From positions 372,001 to 436,000 of the forward strand of contig NZ_VFOR01000002.1 of NCBI RefSeq assembly GCF_006716235.1: 64,000 nt of DNA. The letters are read 5' to 3'. A program made the translations under genes and the position numbers. This document shows positions 46,572 through 54,533 of this stretch, piece after piece. Positions within the stretch are counted from its first letter, which is position 1, and every line of letters starts with the position of its first letter. Source of the stretch: Propioniferax innocua. GTDB taxonomy: Bacteria; Actinomycetota; Actinomycetes; Propionibacteriales; Propionibacteriaceae. The notes beneath the pieces were generated by a model. It had not been told where the DNA came from. It searched no databases and was given only the letters and a program-made list of their open reading frames with translations.

Positions 46572-46619
46572 GGGGCCACCCTATGGGACGCCTCCTCCGT
46601 CGGCATCTAAGCTTCGGCC

Positions 46620-47228
46620 ATGGTCGATCCGGCAGAGTTCCACGCTGCCAAACAAGCACTTCGGGCAGCTCTCCGTCAGCGTCGTGATGTACGGAGCGAG
46701 GACGAACGAGCAGACGCCGACGCCCGCCGCACCGCCGCCGTCCTGGACTTCCTCGGGGATGTTTCGGGCCTGACCGTGGCGTCCTATCTGTCCGTGGTTC
46801 CGGAGCCGGACACCACCGAGATCGTGTCCGCCCTGCACGCGGGTGGGGCACGGGTGCTGCTGCCGGTCCTGACGCCGCACGCCGACGGGTCCCGACGCGA
46901 AGCGCCCACCTGGGCCGTCTACACCGGTCCCGCCGGCATGCGCTCGGGCCTGTGGGGAATTCCGGAACCCTCATCGCCCCCGTTGGGCCCGCACGCACTC
47001 GCCGATGTCGACGTGATCATCACCTCCGCCCTCGCAGCGACCGCATCCGGACAACGACTGGGCGTCGGTGGTGGCTGGTTCGACCGCGTTCTGGCCGGGG
47101 CCCCCGCTTCCTGCGTGAGCATGACCCTGGTGAGCGCCGACGAGCTCCTCGAGACACTGCCGTGCGAGCCGTGGGACCTACGCGTCGATGTCATCGCGAC
47201 CGAGGCGGGCGTCCAGCGCGCGACATGA
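46620..47228 (+). CDS. 5-formyltetrahydrofolate cyclo-ligase
   Basis: 202 residues. ATP-dependent conversion of 5-formyl-THF to 5,10-methenyl-THF. Motifs: an N-terminal AKQALRAALRQRRDV with the substrate-binding Arg, mid-protein LLPVLTPHADGS and WGIPEP, and the phosphate loop RLGVGGGWFDRVLA where the usual GGGYYDR is GGGWFDR. In mycobacteria the orthologue also lies beside galU and moeA1, so the neighbourhood agrees. Confidence 0.92.
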   Translation: MVDPAEFHAAKQALRAALRQRRDVRSEDERADADARRTAAVLDFLGDVSGLTVASYLSVVPEPDTTEIVSALHAGGARVLLPVLTPHADGSRREAPTWAVYTGPAGMRSGLWGIPEPSSPPLGPHALADVDVIITSALAATASGQRLGVGGGWFDRVLAGAPASCVSMTLVSADELLETLPCEPWDLRVDVIATEAGVQRAT

Positions 47229-47257
47229 ACCGCCCGCCGGGCGCTGCCCAAGGTGTG

Positions 47258-49873
47258 TCAGCCCGGAGGAAGCAGCTTCAGCTGTTCATCGACGAAACCG
47301 TCTGCATCGGGCGCATCCACCGCTGCGCGCGTCCACGGCCACGGGTCGTGTTCGTTGGCGAGGATGTCGGGGAGCTGATCGGCGTAATGCGCGTGGAAGG
47401 CATGGCCGGAGGTGCCACTCTGGTTGATCCACAACGAATCATCGAAATCGCCGAAGTCCACCACCATCTTCATGGTGGGCCCGTTGACGACGGAGAAGTC
47501 CTTTCCACGTGAGTCCCAGCCCCAGGCCGACACGACCGCCGAACCGCCCTCGACAGGACGCGGCTCGATGTTGAAGATCGACTCGACCGGGGCGATCCCC
47601 GATGTGCCCAACGTCTGGTGCGTGAGCGTCAGGCTGTGCAGCCTGCCCCACGACCACTGCTCCGGATCACGGGCCATGACCGCGGTGATCTCCTTGCGGG
47701 CGGCCAGCAGGGACTCGGAAAGGATCTGGTCCCGGGATTCGGTCTGCGGAGTGTTCACATCGTCCCACCACGGATTCTGCGGCTCGTCCATCATCGATTC
47801 GAGGACGGCGAAATACTGGTCACTGCCCTGCCCCGGCCCCAACTCCGACGGGATCTCGTCCCCGAAGGTCCGCTGGACGACCTGACGCATCGTCAAGGCG
47901 AAGAACGCCATACCGGCGGATTCCGGGTCGGCTTCGAGGTCCCATTCGGAGAGCACCTCCTGGCCGTCGACCACCCAGGGCTCCAGAGGTTGTGCCGCGA
48001 CGAGAGCCGGGACGAATTCCTCGGCCCATTCGACGTAGGTGTTGCCCTGCAGCTCAGCGGTCGCGCGGGCGTCCCAATCTCTGCGCCCCTCGAGGGCCTC
48101 GATGATCGGCTGAGAACGGAATCCGAAGGAGTTCCCGGCCTGCTCGGGCATCTCGGCGTCAATGATCTGCTGGTTGGCGGCGACGATATAGCCCTCGGGA
48201 GGGTTGTAGGCGTAGGGAAGATCCTCGAAGGCGAGGAAACCGTCCCACGCAGCGCCGGGCCTCCACGCCTCCACCGGTTTGCTGCCGTCCCCGACCCTGC
48301 GCTTCGGCAGTGCCCCCGGCAGCTGGTAACCGATGTTCCCCTCCACATCGGCATACACCAGATTCTGCGATGGAGACTTCAACAGCTCAGCGGCGTCTCG
48401 GAACTCGTCGAAGTCAGTGGCGCGGTTCAGGTCGAAGATCGCGCGGATCGATTGGCTCGGCTCCAGCGCGGCCCATCGCAGAGCGACCGCGTACTCGCCA
48501 GAATCTTCATCTTCCGAGGCCTTGCCCTCCGGCCCCTGACTGCCCGGAGCCCCGCGGTCAGAACGCAGCTCATCGGTCAGCCCGACATCGGAGATGAGCG
48601 GGCCGTTGCTGGTGCTGCGCACCACGATGTCCTTGGTCCGGCCGCTGCTCGATTTGAGCGTCACTGTCTCCTCACGAACCTCCGCCGAGCCCTTCGCACG
48701 CCGGGCCGCACCATCCACGATGTGTTCGATGTAGAGATCCTGGGAATCGATGTAGGGAACCGTCAGGCCCCAGCCGATGTGCGAATTGTGTCCGATGATG
48801 ATGCCGGGCATACCGGAGAACGAGTACCCGCCCACATCGAAGGGGCATCGCGCGTTCACCTCATTGCAGCGCAAGCGCATCTGCAGGAACGTCGAGGGCA
48901 CCGAAGCCGCCAGGTGAGGGTCATTCGCAAGCAGGGGCTTTCCCGATGCGGTCCGCTCCCCCGAGACGACCCAGGAGTTCGACCCCACGTCCGCCCCCAG
49001 ACCGGGATCGGCGATCAGGGCACCGAGAGTGTCAGCCGCTCGCCCCGCGGCCTTCAGCGATGCGACCCGGTCGCGGACCGCTCCAGGCTCCTCGACCATC
49101 TGGTCTCCACCACCGGCTGGGACGAACCCCTCTGGGGTCTGCCGACCGTGCGCCACGATGGGAGCGTACTGATCGGGGCGGTTCGTCGGGAAGATCTCGG
49201 CTGCACGATCAGGCCCCACCTCGTTCTCCATCACGCCGTGCAGGATCTCGTCCTTGAGATTCCCGTCGAGGCTCCAAGCCATCGCCTTGAGCCATGCGAC
49301 CGAGTCCGCCGCGGTCCAAGGTTCGGGATCGACGTCGAGGCCCTGCAGGCCGAGCACGTCGTATTCGAGTGCGATCGATCCGTCACTCTGTTCGAGGTAC
49401 TGATTGACGCCCGCGGCATAGGCGTCGAGGTAACGACGGGTTTCGGCGGGGAGTGCATCGACCTCCCGCTCGGCAACCTCACGCCAGCCCATCGTACGGA
49501 TCACCGCGTCTGTTTCCCACAGCTCATCGCCGAAGAGCTCTGCCAACCGACCGGAGGTGGTGTGTCGCCGAACGTCCATCTCGAAGAAACGTTCCTGCGC
49601 ATGCACGAATCCCTGTGCGGTGAAGAGGTCCTCGGCGCTGTCGGCGCGGATCTCAGGAATGCCGCGAGCGTTCCGGAGCACAGTGACCTCCCCATTGAGC
49701 GCGGGGAGGATCAGCTCTCCGGTGGTCCGCGGGAAGGAACCCCGCACGGCAACGGTCGATGCACTTATCAGCGCGGCCAGAACCAGGATGATCGAGCCCA
49801 TCGTGATCCAGAGCCATCGAGGAGGGAGGAATCGCACGGGCTGAGGGTACCGGTCGTTCGATGTATCATCCAT
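47258..49873 (-). CDS. Penicillin acylase (penicillin amidase) family Ntn hydrolase
   Basis: 871 residues from the ATG at 49873. An N-terminal helix (WLWITMGSIILVLAALISAS) anchors or exports it. A ~250-residue alpha chain precedes the autoprocessing site: GSNSWVVSG, where the Ser in NSW becomes the N-terminal nucleophile of the beta chain. Later NGPL, and GRLHSLTLTH are typical. The family hydrolyses amides such as penicillins, acyl-homoserine lactones or cell-wall-related substrates; the substrate here is unknown. Its start lies two bases from a CIRCE operator and lacks a good ribosome-binding site. Confidence 0.88.
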   Translation of the reverse strand: MDDTSNDRYPQPVRFLPPRWLWITMGSIILVLAALISASTVAVRGSFPRTTGELILPALNGEVTVLRNARGIPEIRADSAEDLFTAQGFVHAQERFFEMDVRRHTTSGRLAELFGDELWETDAVIRTMGWREVAEREVDALPAETRRYLDAYAAGVNQYLEQSDGSIALEYDVLGLQGLDVDPEPWTAADSVAWLKAMAWSLDGNLKDEILHGVMENEVGPDRAAEIFPTNRPDQYAPIVAHGRQTPEGFVPAGGGDQMVEEPGAVRDRVASLKAAGRAADTLGALIADPGLGADVGSNSWVVSGERTASGKPLLANDPHLAASVPSTFLQMRLRCNEVNARCPFDVGGYSFSGMPGIIIGHNSHIGWGLTVPYIDSQDLYIEHIVDGAARRAKGSAEVREETVTLKSSSGRTKDIVVRSTSNGPLISDVGLTDELRSDRGAPGSQGPEGKASEDEDSGEYAVALRWAALEPSQSIRAIFDLNRATDFDEFRDAAELLKSPSQNLVYADVEGNIGYQLPGALPKRRVGDGSKPVEAWRPGAAWDGFLAFEDLPYAYNPPEGYIVAANQQIIDAEMPEQAGNSFGFRSQPIIEALEGRRDWDARATAELQGNTYVEWAEEFVPALVAAQPLEPWVVDGQEVLSEWDLEADPESAGMAFFALTMRQVVQRTFGDEIPSELGPGQGSDQYFAVLESMMDEPQNPWWDDVNTPQTESRDQILSESLLAARKEITAVMARDPEQWSWGRLHSLTLTHQTLGTSGIAPVESIFNIEPRPVEGGSAVVSAWGWDSRGKDFSVVNGPTMKMVVDFGDFDDSLWINQSGTSGHAFHAHYADQLPDILANEHDPWPWTRAAVDAPDADGFVDEQLKLLPPG
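49841..49869 (+). promoter_or_regulatory. Putative promoter of the ruc-like gene
   Basis: -10-like TATCAT at 49864-49869 (one mismatch to TATAAT) with a weak -35-like CTGAGG at 49841-49846 and 17-base spacing. It would place the transcript start near 49876, exactly at the CIRCE element, the usual arrangement for HrcA control. Confidence 0.45.
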
Positions 49874-49875
49874 GG

Positions 49876-49902
49876 CTGGCACTCGGAGGAGTCGAGTGCC
49901 AG
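49876..49902 (+). promoter_or_regulatory. CIRCE element (HrcA operator)
   Basis: Perfect 9-bp inverted repeat CTGGCACTC - 9 bases - GAGTGCCAG (arms 49876-49884 and 49894-49902). This has the exact architecture of CIRCE (TTAGCACTC-N9-GAGTGCTAA), with the outer variation seen in actinobacteria. It ends 18 bases before the ATG of the ruc-like gene and two bases before the start of the opposing penicillin-acylase gene. HrcA-controlled, heat-inducible expression is the inference. Confidence 0.85.
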
Positions 49903-49919
49903 AACCCAGGAGACCAAGG

Positions 49920-50243
49920 ATGCCGACGTACCAATACCGCTGCACCGAATGCGACCACGACCTCGAGGCCGTGCAGAAGTTCACCGATGACGCGCTCACC
50001 GAGTGCCCCGAGTGCCGAGGTCGCCTGCGCAAGATCTTCAACGCCGTCGGAGTCGTGTTCAAGGGGTCGGGCTTCTACAAGACCGACAGCCGTTCTTCCG
50101 GGGGTTCCACGAACAAATCGGGCTCGAGCAGTGCGACGACATCGAGTGAATCCGCGTCGAGCTCCTCGTCGGACGCATCCGCCACGAACACCTCAGATAG
50201 CTCATCCACCGGCGGCTCCTCCACGAGTGGTTCGTCGAACTGA
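49920..50243 (+). CDS. ruc: FmdB-family zinc-ribbon protein, Ruc (Rv0991c)-like chaperone
   Basis: 107 residues from the ATG at 49920, with AGGAGA upstream. The N-terminal zinc ribbon has Cys8/Cys11 and Cys29/Cys32, followed by LRKIFNAVGVVFKGSGFY and a disordered Ser/Thr/Gly tail of ~45 residues. This is the layout of M. tuberculosis Rv0991c (Ruc), described as a redox-regulated chaperone whose Zn-coordinating cysteines form disulfides on oxidation. The CIRCE element upstream and the neighbouring cyclo-ligase, uridylyltransferase, moeA, glpR and mscL genes match that locus. Confidence 0.85.
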   Translation: MPTYQYRCTECDHDLEAVQKFTDDALTECPECRGRLRKIFNAVGVVFKGSGFYKTDSRSSGGSTNKSGSSSATTSSESASSSSSDASATNTSDSSSTGGSSTSGSSN

Positions 50244-50255
50244 CCCACCTGTGGG

Positions 50256-50293
50256 CCCCTGATCTGCCTGTGGACCCCTGATCTGCCTGTGGA
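50256..50293. repeat. 19-bp tandem repeat, two copies
   Basis: Identical units at 50256-50274 and 50275-50293 (CCCCTGATCTGCCTGTGGA), in the 65-base gap between the ruc-like gene and the SAF gene, just before the latter's ribosome-binding site. Confidence 0.85.
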
Positions 50294-50308
50294 TAAGGGG
50301 CTCGATCC

Positions 50309-50950
50309 GTGTCCGCCCCTTCCATGGTGTCTGGCATGGACCTCCGCTCACTCCTGCGTCGTCTCGGCCACCACCGCCGCACTCTCGCCGCCATCGCCAC
50401 TGCTTTGGGTGTGTTGACTCTCGTCCAAGCGTTGACTCCTGCTCCTCCGGCAACCACCCCAGTGGTGGTCGCGGCCGCAGAACTGACCGGCGGGAGGACG
50501 CTCACCGAACCGGATCTCACAGTGGTCGACATGCCGATCGAACTCGTGCCCGACTCTGCCTCCGCAGATCCGACCACGCTCACCGGGCAGATCCTCACCG
50601 CGACCACACCACGCGGAGTTCCGGTGACGAGTCAGTCGGTCCTCAGTCCTCGTGCCCTCGCACCGGGACGCTCGGTCGCCCCGGTGCGGTTCGCCGACGC
50701 CGGCCTGGTTCAGGTGATCCGCGCCGGTGACCGCATCGACATCATCGCTGCCGGGCCCGACATCGGTCCGGACGCCGTCGTCGCCGAGGATGTTCGCGTG
50801 GTGACGATTCCCGATGCCGAAACCGACACCGGGTTCGGCGCCGCGTCCAGCGCGCAGGGAGTGCTGACCCTCGTGGAGGCCTCCCCCGACGAAGCCACAG
50901 CCCTCGCGCAGGTCAGCAGCCGAGCCGTTCTGAGCCCGCTGCTGCGCTGA
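50309..50950 (+). CDS. SAF-domain protein (RcpC/CpaB-like)
   Basis: 213 residues from the GTG at 50309, with AAGGGG at 50295-50300; an in-frame ATG at 50336 lacks a ribosome-binding site. One N-terminal helix (LAAIATALGVLTLVQAL) then a periplasm-side SAF domain (VVVAAAELTGGRTLTEPDLTVV, cut to AAELTGGRTLTEPDL) and a C-terminal beta domain, as in CpaB/RcpC pilus-assembly proteins. No pilus genes are nearby; a SAF protein beside mscL is common in actinobacteria and its role is not known. Confidence 0.8.
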   Translation: MSAPSMVSGMDLRSLLRRLGHHRRTLAAIATALGVLTLVQALTPAPPATTPVVVAAAELTGGRTLTEPDLTVVDMPIELVPDSASADPTTLTGQILTATTPRGVPVTSQSVLSPRALAPGRSVAPVRFADAGLVQVIRAGDRIDIIAAGPDIGPDAVVAEDVRVVTIPDAETDTGFGAASSAQGVLTLVEASPDEATALAQVSSRAVLSPLLR

Positions 50951-51043
50951 ACGTCCACATCCCCACCTCCGGGTGTTTCGATGCTAAATTTTTCTGCGGC
51001 TCTCAGCACGTGAGACCCCGCCCCCTCAGAGATGGAGTGATTC

Positions 51044-51394
51044 ATGAAGGGCTTCAAGGAATTCCTACTGCAGGGCAACCTCATCGAGCTTGCTGTTGCC
51101 TTCATCATCGGCACCGCATTCGCCGAGGTCGTCTCGACGTTCGCCGGTATCATCACCGACCTCATCGGCCTGGTCTTCAGCGTCGATGCCTTCAGCAGCA
51201 CGGCGATCGCCGGCGTGAACGTCGGCGCCTTCATCACCGCGCTCATCATGTTCTTCATCACTGCAGCCGTGTTGTACTTCGGCGTGGTGACCCCCTACCA
51301 GAAGTACAAGAAGATGCGTGGTCTCGAAGAGTCCGCGGAGAAGAGCGAAGCCGACCTCCTGGTCGAGATCCGCGACCTGCTCGCCGGTCGCTGA
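51044..51394 (+). CDS. mscL: Large-conductance mechanosensitive channel
   Basis: 116 residues, slightly short because the C-terminal bundle is trimmed. Pentameric membrane pore opening under hypo-osmotic tension. N-terminal amphipathic helix MKGFKEFLLQGNLIELAVAF and TM1 IIGTAFAEVVSTFAGIITDL are characteristic, TM2 is ITALIMFFITAAVLYFGVV, followed by a charged cytosolic helix. A ribosome-binding GGAG lies 7 bases upstream. A strong hairpin terminates it. Confidence 0.94.
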   Translation: MKGFKEFLLQGNLIELAVAFIIGTAFAEVVSTFAGIITDLIGLVFSVDAFSSTAIAGVNVGAFITALIMFFITAAVLYFGVVTPYQKYKKMRGLEESAEKSEADLLVEIRDLLAGR

Positions 51395-51414
51395 ACCGAC
51401 TTTCCGAAACATCC

Positions 51415-51443
51415 TGAGCGCCCGGCCCTCGGCCGGGCGCTCA
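51415..51443 (+). terminator. Hairpin terminator after mscL
   Basis: Perfect 13-bp stem (51415-51427 with 51431-51443), 3-base loop, followed by GCTTTCC; 20 bases after the mscL stop. It may serve both strands because a minus-strand gene ends at 51458. Confidence 0.88.
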
Positions 51444-51457
51444 GCTTTCCCTCTGCT

Positions 51458-51887
51458 TCACACCTGCTCGGTCACCCCGAGCAGCACCGTCCCTTCCCGG
51501 CCATCGGGAAAATCTGCAGGCGACTCCAGTACGACGGAAACTTCAACCCCAGTGCGGCGGACGATCAGCGAGAAGTCTCCGATCGTCGGCATCGAGACTT
51601 CGTGGCCCCGGCGCCGGGACTCTACCCACCGCCCGTCGGCGCCTCAGCTCGACGAGCACCGCAGCGAACCGAGCAGCAGGAAGCTGCTCCATCAGATCGT
51701 CCGGCACCGCGTGGTGCCCCAGTGGCTGGTCCCCCACCATGTCGAGAACCACATCCATGTCGGGCTCCGTCTGGAGCCCCAGATCATCGCGTCGTTCCCC
51801 GGTCAATGCTGCAACCAGAGCAATATGCCACGGCGCATCGACCGGCTGTCCAGAGCCGGTGGTGGCAGGCCCGAGCGGAGTGGTCAC
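51458..51887 (-). pseudogene. Small gene with a +1 frameshift, coupled to the uridylyltransferase gene
   Basis: The GTG at 51887 overlaps the uridylyltransferase stop (GTGA). Its frame encodes ~80 residues of normal composition (to FAAVLVELR), then becomes Arg-rich and stops at 51543. Reading the next frame from about 51643 gives a coherent ~60-residue continuation: ADGRWVESRRRGHEVSM, then IVRRTGVEVSVVLE, ending LLGVTEQV at a TGA at 51458. Removing one base in GAGCTGAGGCGCCGACGG (51638-51655) restores a ~142-residue protein. I do not recognise the family. Either a decayed gene, a sequencing error or a programmed shift. Confidence 0.7.
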
Positions 51888-53266
51888 AGCCGCGACCCAT
51901 CCTCGACGTGGCCCCCCGGCCCTCGGAGGTGGGCGGCTCCGGTGATCGTGACGTCGGCACCGAAGGTCCAGTCCCCATCCACGGTGAGGCTGTCCGCACC
52001 GACAAGGGATGGCACCCCTTTCTCGAAACGCTGCTCGAAGTCGTCGATGCGCTTGTAGTGAGCATCATCCAGCGTCACGAACGGCACCGCTCCCGAACGC
52101 TGCTCCAAGTGCCCGTTGGAACCGACCTCGTACACATCGGACCGGACGACGAGCAGATCATTGGTGGTCTTGACCGGCAGGAAGCGTGACCGATCCACCT
52201 CGATCGCCGTGGCCCCCTCGAACACCTCGATCGCCGCACCCATCGCGGTCTCGATCTGATACACCTGCGGAGACTCAGGATCGGTTGGATCGACGGGCTT
52301 GGTGTTGCGGATCAGAGGCAGCCCCAGCACACCCCCACGTTCATCCAGAACATGTTTGAGCTGCTCGAGGTCCCACCACAGGTTGTTGGTGTTGAAGTAT
52401 CGGTGAAGGTGATGGTCGCTGAACCGATCGGCATCATCGGGATGAACCTGGGCCTTGTCACGCAGGATCAGCCGCCCATCGCTGGAGCGCCATGCGACGT
52501 GCCCGCCCTTGCGGTCAGCACGCGTGCGTCGACACACCTCCATCGCGAACGGCGCACCAGATTCGGCGAACCATCCGGCAAGGCCGGCGTCCGGGGTCGC
52601 GCCGAGGTTGTCGGAGTTGGAGACTGCTGCATAGCGATAACCCTGCTGCAGCAGTCGATCCACCAGACCGGCCGCATGTATCGCGGTGTACACATCTCCG
52701 TGACCGGGCGGACACCATTCGAGCTGGGGGTCCTGGGGCCAGCTCACCGGAGTGAGGTCATCGGCCCGGAGTTTGGGTTCCTGATTCTGGAGGAAATCAG
52801 CCGGGAGTCCTTCCACGGGAAGGTCCGGATGGTTCTCGAGGGCTTGGAGGGTTTCTCGCCGGGTGCGGAAGGAATTCATCCACAACAGCGGGAGCCCGAC
52901 ATCGTACGCAGCGCGAGCATGCAACACCTGGGTGACGATGAGGTCCAGAAAGCTGCGCCCCTCACGCACCGGGAGCAGCGATTTGGCCTTCTCCATGCCC
53001 ATGGACGTTCCGAGCCCACCGTTGAGCTTGATCTGGACTGTCTGTGCCAGGGCGTCTCGAGCCCGCTGGGGATCGACTTTCACATCCTCCAGCCGGTCCA
53101 GTTCGGTGACCGGCTTGATCTCATGCTCACGCACCAGCCCCGTGGCACCTTGCTGTAGCTGCCGGTAATAGTGGCTGAACACGTCGATGGCCTCGGCGGA
53201 GACTCCGACGTCCTGCATCTTCCTGCGGGCCTGCTCCAAGCCGACAGCACCATCATGATCGGTCAT
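51884..53266 (-). CDS. UTP-glucose-1-phosphate uridylyltransferase, UDPGP (eukaryotic-type) family
   Basis: 460 residues from the ATG at 53266, overlapping the nagA stop (ATGA). Makes UDP-glucose from UTP and glucose-1-phosphate. The nucleotide-binding signature KLNGGLGTSMG (80-90) and later CPPGHGDVY, SNSDNLGATPD and NTNNLWWDL are those of the UDPGP family typical of eukaryotes and some bacteria, not of the shorter bacterial GalU. In mycobacteria this position near moeA and the cyclo-ligase is held by galU. Being coupled to nagA links it to amino-sugar metabolism. Confidence 0.92.
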   Translation of the reverse strand: MTDHDGAVGLEQARRKMQDVGVSAEAIDVFSHYYRQLQQGATGLVREHEIKPVTELDRLEDVKVDPQRARDALAQTVQIKLNGGLGTSMGMEKAKSLLPVREGRSFLDLIVTQVLHARAAYDVGLPLLWMNSFRTRRETLQALENHPDLPVEGLPADFLQNQEPKLRADDLTPVSWPQDPQLEWCPPGHGDVYTAIHAAGLVDRLLQQGYRYAAVSNSDNLGATPDAGLAGWFAESGAPFAMEVCRRTRADRKGGHVAWRSSDGRLILRDKAQVHPDDADRFSDHHLHRYFNTNNLWWDLEQLKHVLDERGGVLGLPLIRNTKPVDPTDPESPQVYQIETAMGAAIEVFEGATAIEVDRSRFLPVKTTNDLLVVRSDVYEVGSNGHLEQRSGAVPFVTLDDAHYKRIDDFEQRFEKGVPSLVGADSLTVDGDWTFGADVTITGAAHLRGPGGHVEDGSRL

Positions 53267-54396
53267 CGAATCCACTCTCCCCTACGCAGAACGTGCTGGA
53301 GACGACCGGAATCATCTACGACGACAAGATCGGCACGCCTCCCCACCTCCAGAACACCCACATCGTCACGTCCGTGGAATCGCGCCGGTGTCGTGGCGGC
53401 CATGTGCGCGACGTCCTCGACGGGCAGCCCCCAGCCGACCATGCGCGCAAAAGCGTCGTCGATGGTCAGCGTCGATCCGGCGATGGCACCAACCGACCCA
53501 TCGGTCTCGACGATCCGTGCGACACCATCGGTCACCTGCGCGGTCAGAGCACCGATGCCATAACGGCCATCGCCGAGCCCGGTGGCCTCCATGGAGTCGG
53601 TCACCAACGCCACCCGGTCGGCCCCAGCGGTCTGGACGACCATCTGCGCAACATCACGATGCACGTGGACACCGTCGATGATGAGTTCACACATCACCGT
53701 CGGGTCGGTCAGCAGGGCCGGAATGGGCCCGGGACTGCGATGGTGGATGCCGGGCATGGCGTTGAACAGATGCGTGGCGACGGTCGCCCCTGCTTCGATG
53801 CACGAGGCAGTCGTGGCGGCGTCAGCGTCGGAATGCCCAAAAGCGACCACCACGCCACGCTGCACGAGCTCGCGGACCGCATCGATACCGCCATCACGTT
53901 CAGGGGCAAGCGTGACCATGGCCAAGTGCCCCCCGCACGCGTCGATGAGCTCAAAGAGCGCCGAGCCCTTCGGGTCACAGAGCAGTTCGGCGCTGTGTGC
54001 ACCCTTGCGCTCTTCTGCGAGGAAGGGCCCCTCCAGATGGATCCCGTCGAGCTCACCGGAGCGGCACAGGTCTGCCAGCACACGTGCCTGTGCGGCCATG
54101 TGCTCGACAGTGTCGGTCGCCATGGAGGCGAAAACGGTCGTCGCGCCGTGCCGATGATGGTGATCGAGGATCTCACGAGCCCCGTCGAGATCCGCCTTGC
54201 CGAAGTCCTTCCCCATCGCACCGTGGGTGTGGGTGTCCACGAACCCCGGCACCGCCCATCCGGCCGTGGGGGTTTCCGCGTCGGTCTCGATGGCGGTGAT
54301 GATGCCATCGTCGGACCATTCCACCCGGACCTGTTCGGCCACGGCGGAATCTGCTCCGCTGCCCACCACGGCTTTGGAGATCTGGAGTTCAGGCAT
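53263..54396 (-). CDS. nagA: N-acetylglucosamine-6-phosphate deacetylase
   Basis: 377 residues from the ATG at 54396; an open extension to 54531 would lie in the shared promoter region. Removes acetate from GlcNAc-6-P to give GlcN-6-P. Amidohydrolase motifs: GFVDTHTHGAMGKDF (metal-binding His), HLEGPFLAEERKGAH, AFGHSDADAA, THLFNAM and LVTDSMEATG. Divergent from nagB with a 137-base gap in which I find no DasR-type palindrome. Confidence 0.93.
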   Translation of the reverse strand: MPELQISKAVVGSGADSAVAEQVRVEWSDDGIITAIETDAETPTAGWAVPGFVDTHTHGAMGKDFGKADLDGAREILDHHHRHGATTVFASMATDTVEHMAAQARVLADLCRSGELDGIHLEGPFLAEERKGAHSAELLCDPKGSALFELIDACGGHLAMVTLAPERDGGIDAVRELVQRGVVVAFGHSDADAATTASCIEAGATVATHLFNAMPGIHHRSPGPIPALLTDPTVMCELIIDGVHVHRDVAQMVVQTAGADRVALVTDSMEATGLGDGRYGIGALTAQVTDGVARIVETDGSVGAIAGSTLTIDDAFARMVGWGLPVEDVAHMAATTPARFHGRDDVGVLEVGRRADLVVVDDSGRLQHVLRRGEWIR

Positions 54397-54533
54397 GGGA
54401 TCAAGCCTATCGATGCCGGGGCGCCTTTCAGCGGGCCCCACTCGCCCACTACGCTCCACTCGGATGCGCGCTGCAGCCCAACCACCTTGGCGCACACGCC
54501 CACCGAGAAGCCCCACCGCACCAAGGAGCACCC

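Noticed and set aside
47618-49990. 790-codon plus-strand open frame opposite the penicillin-acylase gene
   Set aside because: Shadow of a gene with a recognisable Ntn-hydrolase nucleophile site.
54397-54533. Possible DasR operator in the nagA-nagB divergent region
   Set aside because: No palindrome resembling the DasR consensus (TGGTCTAGACCA-like) is present.
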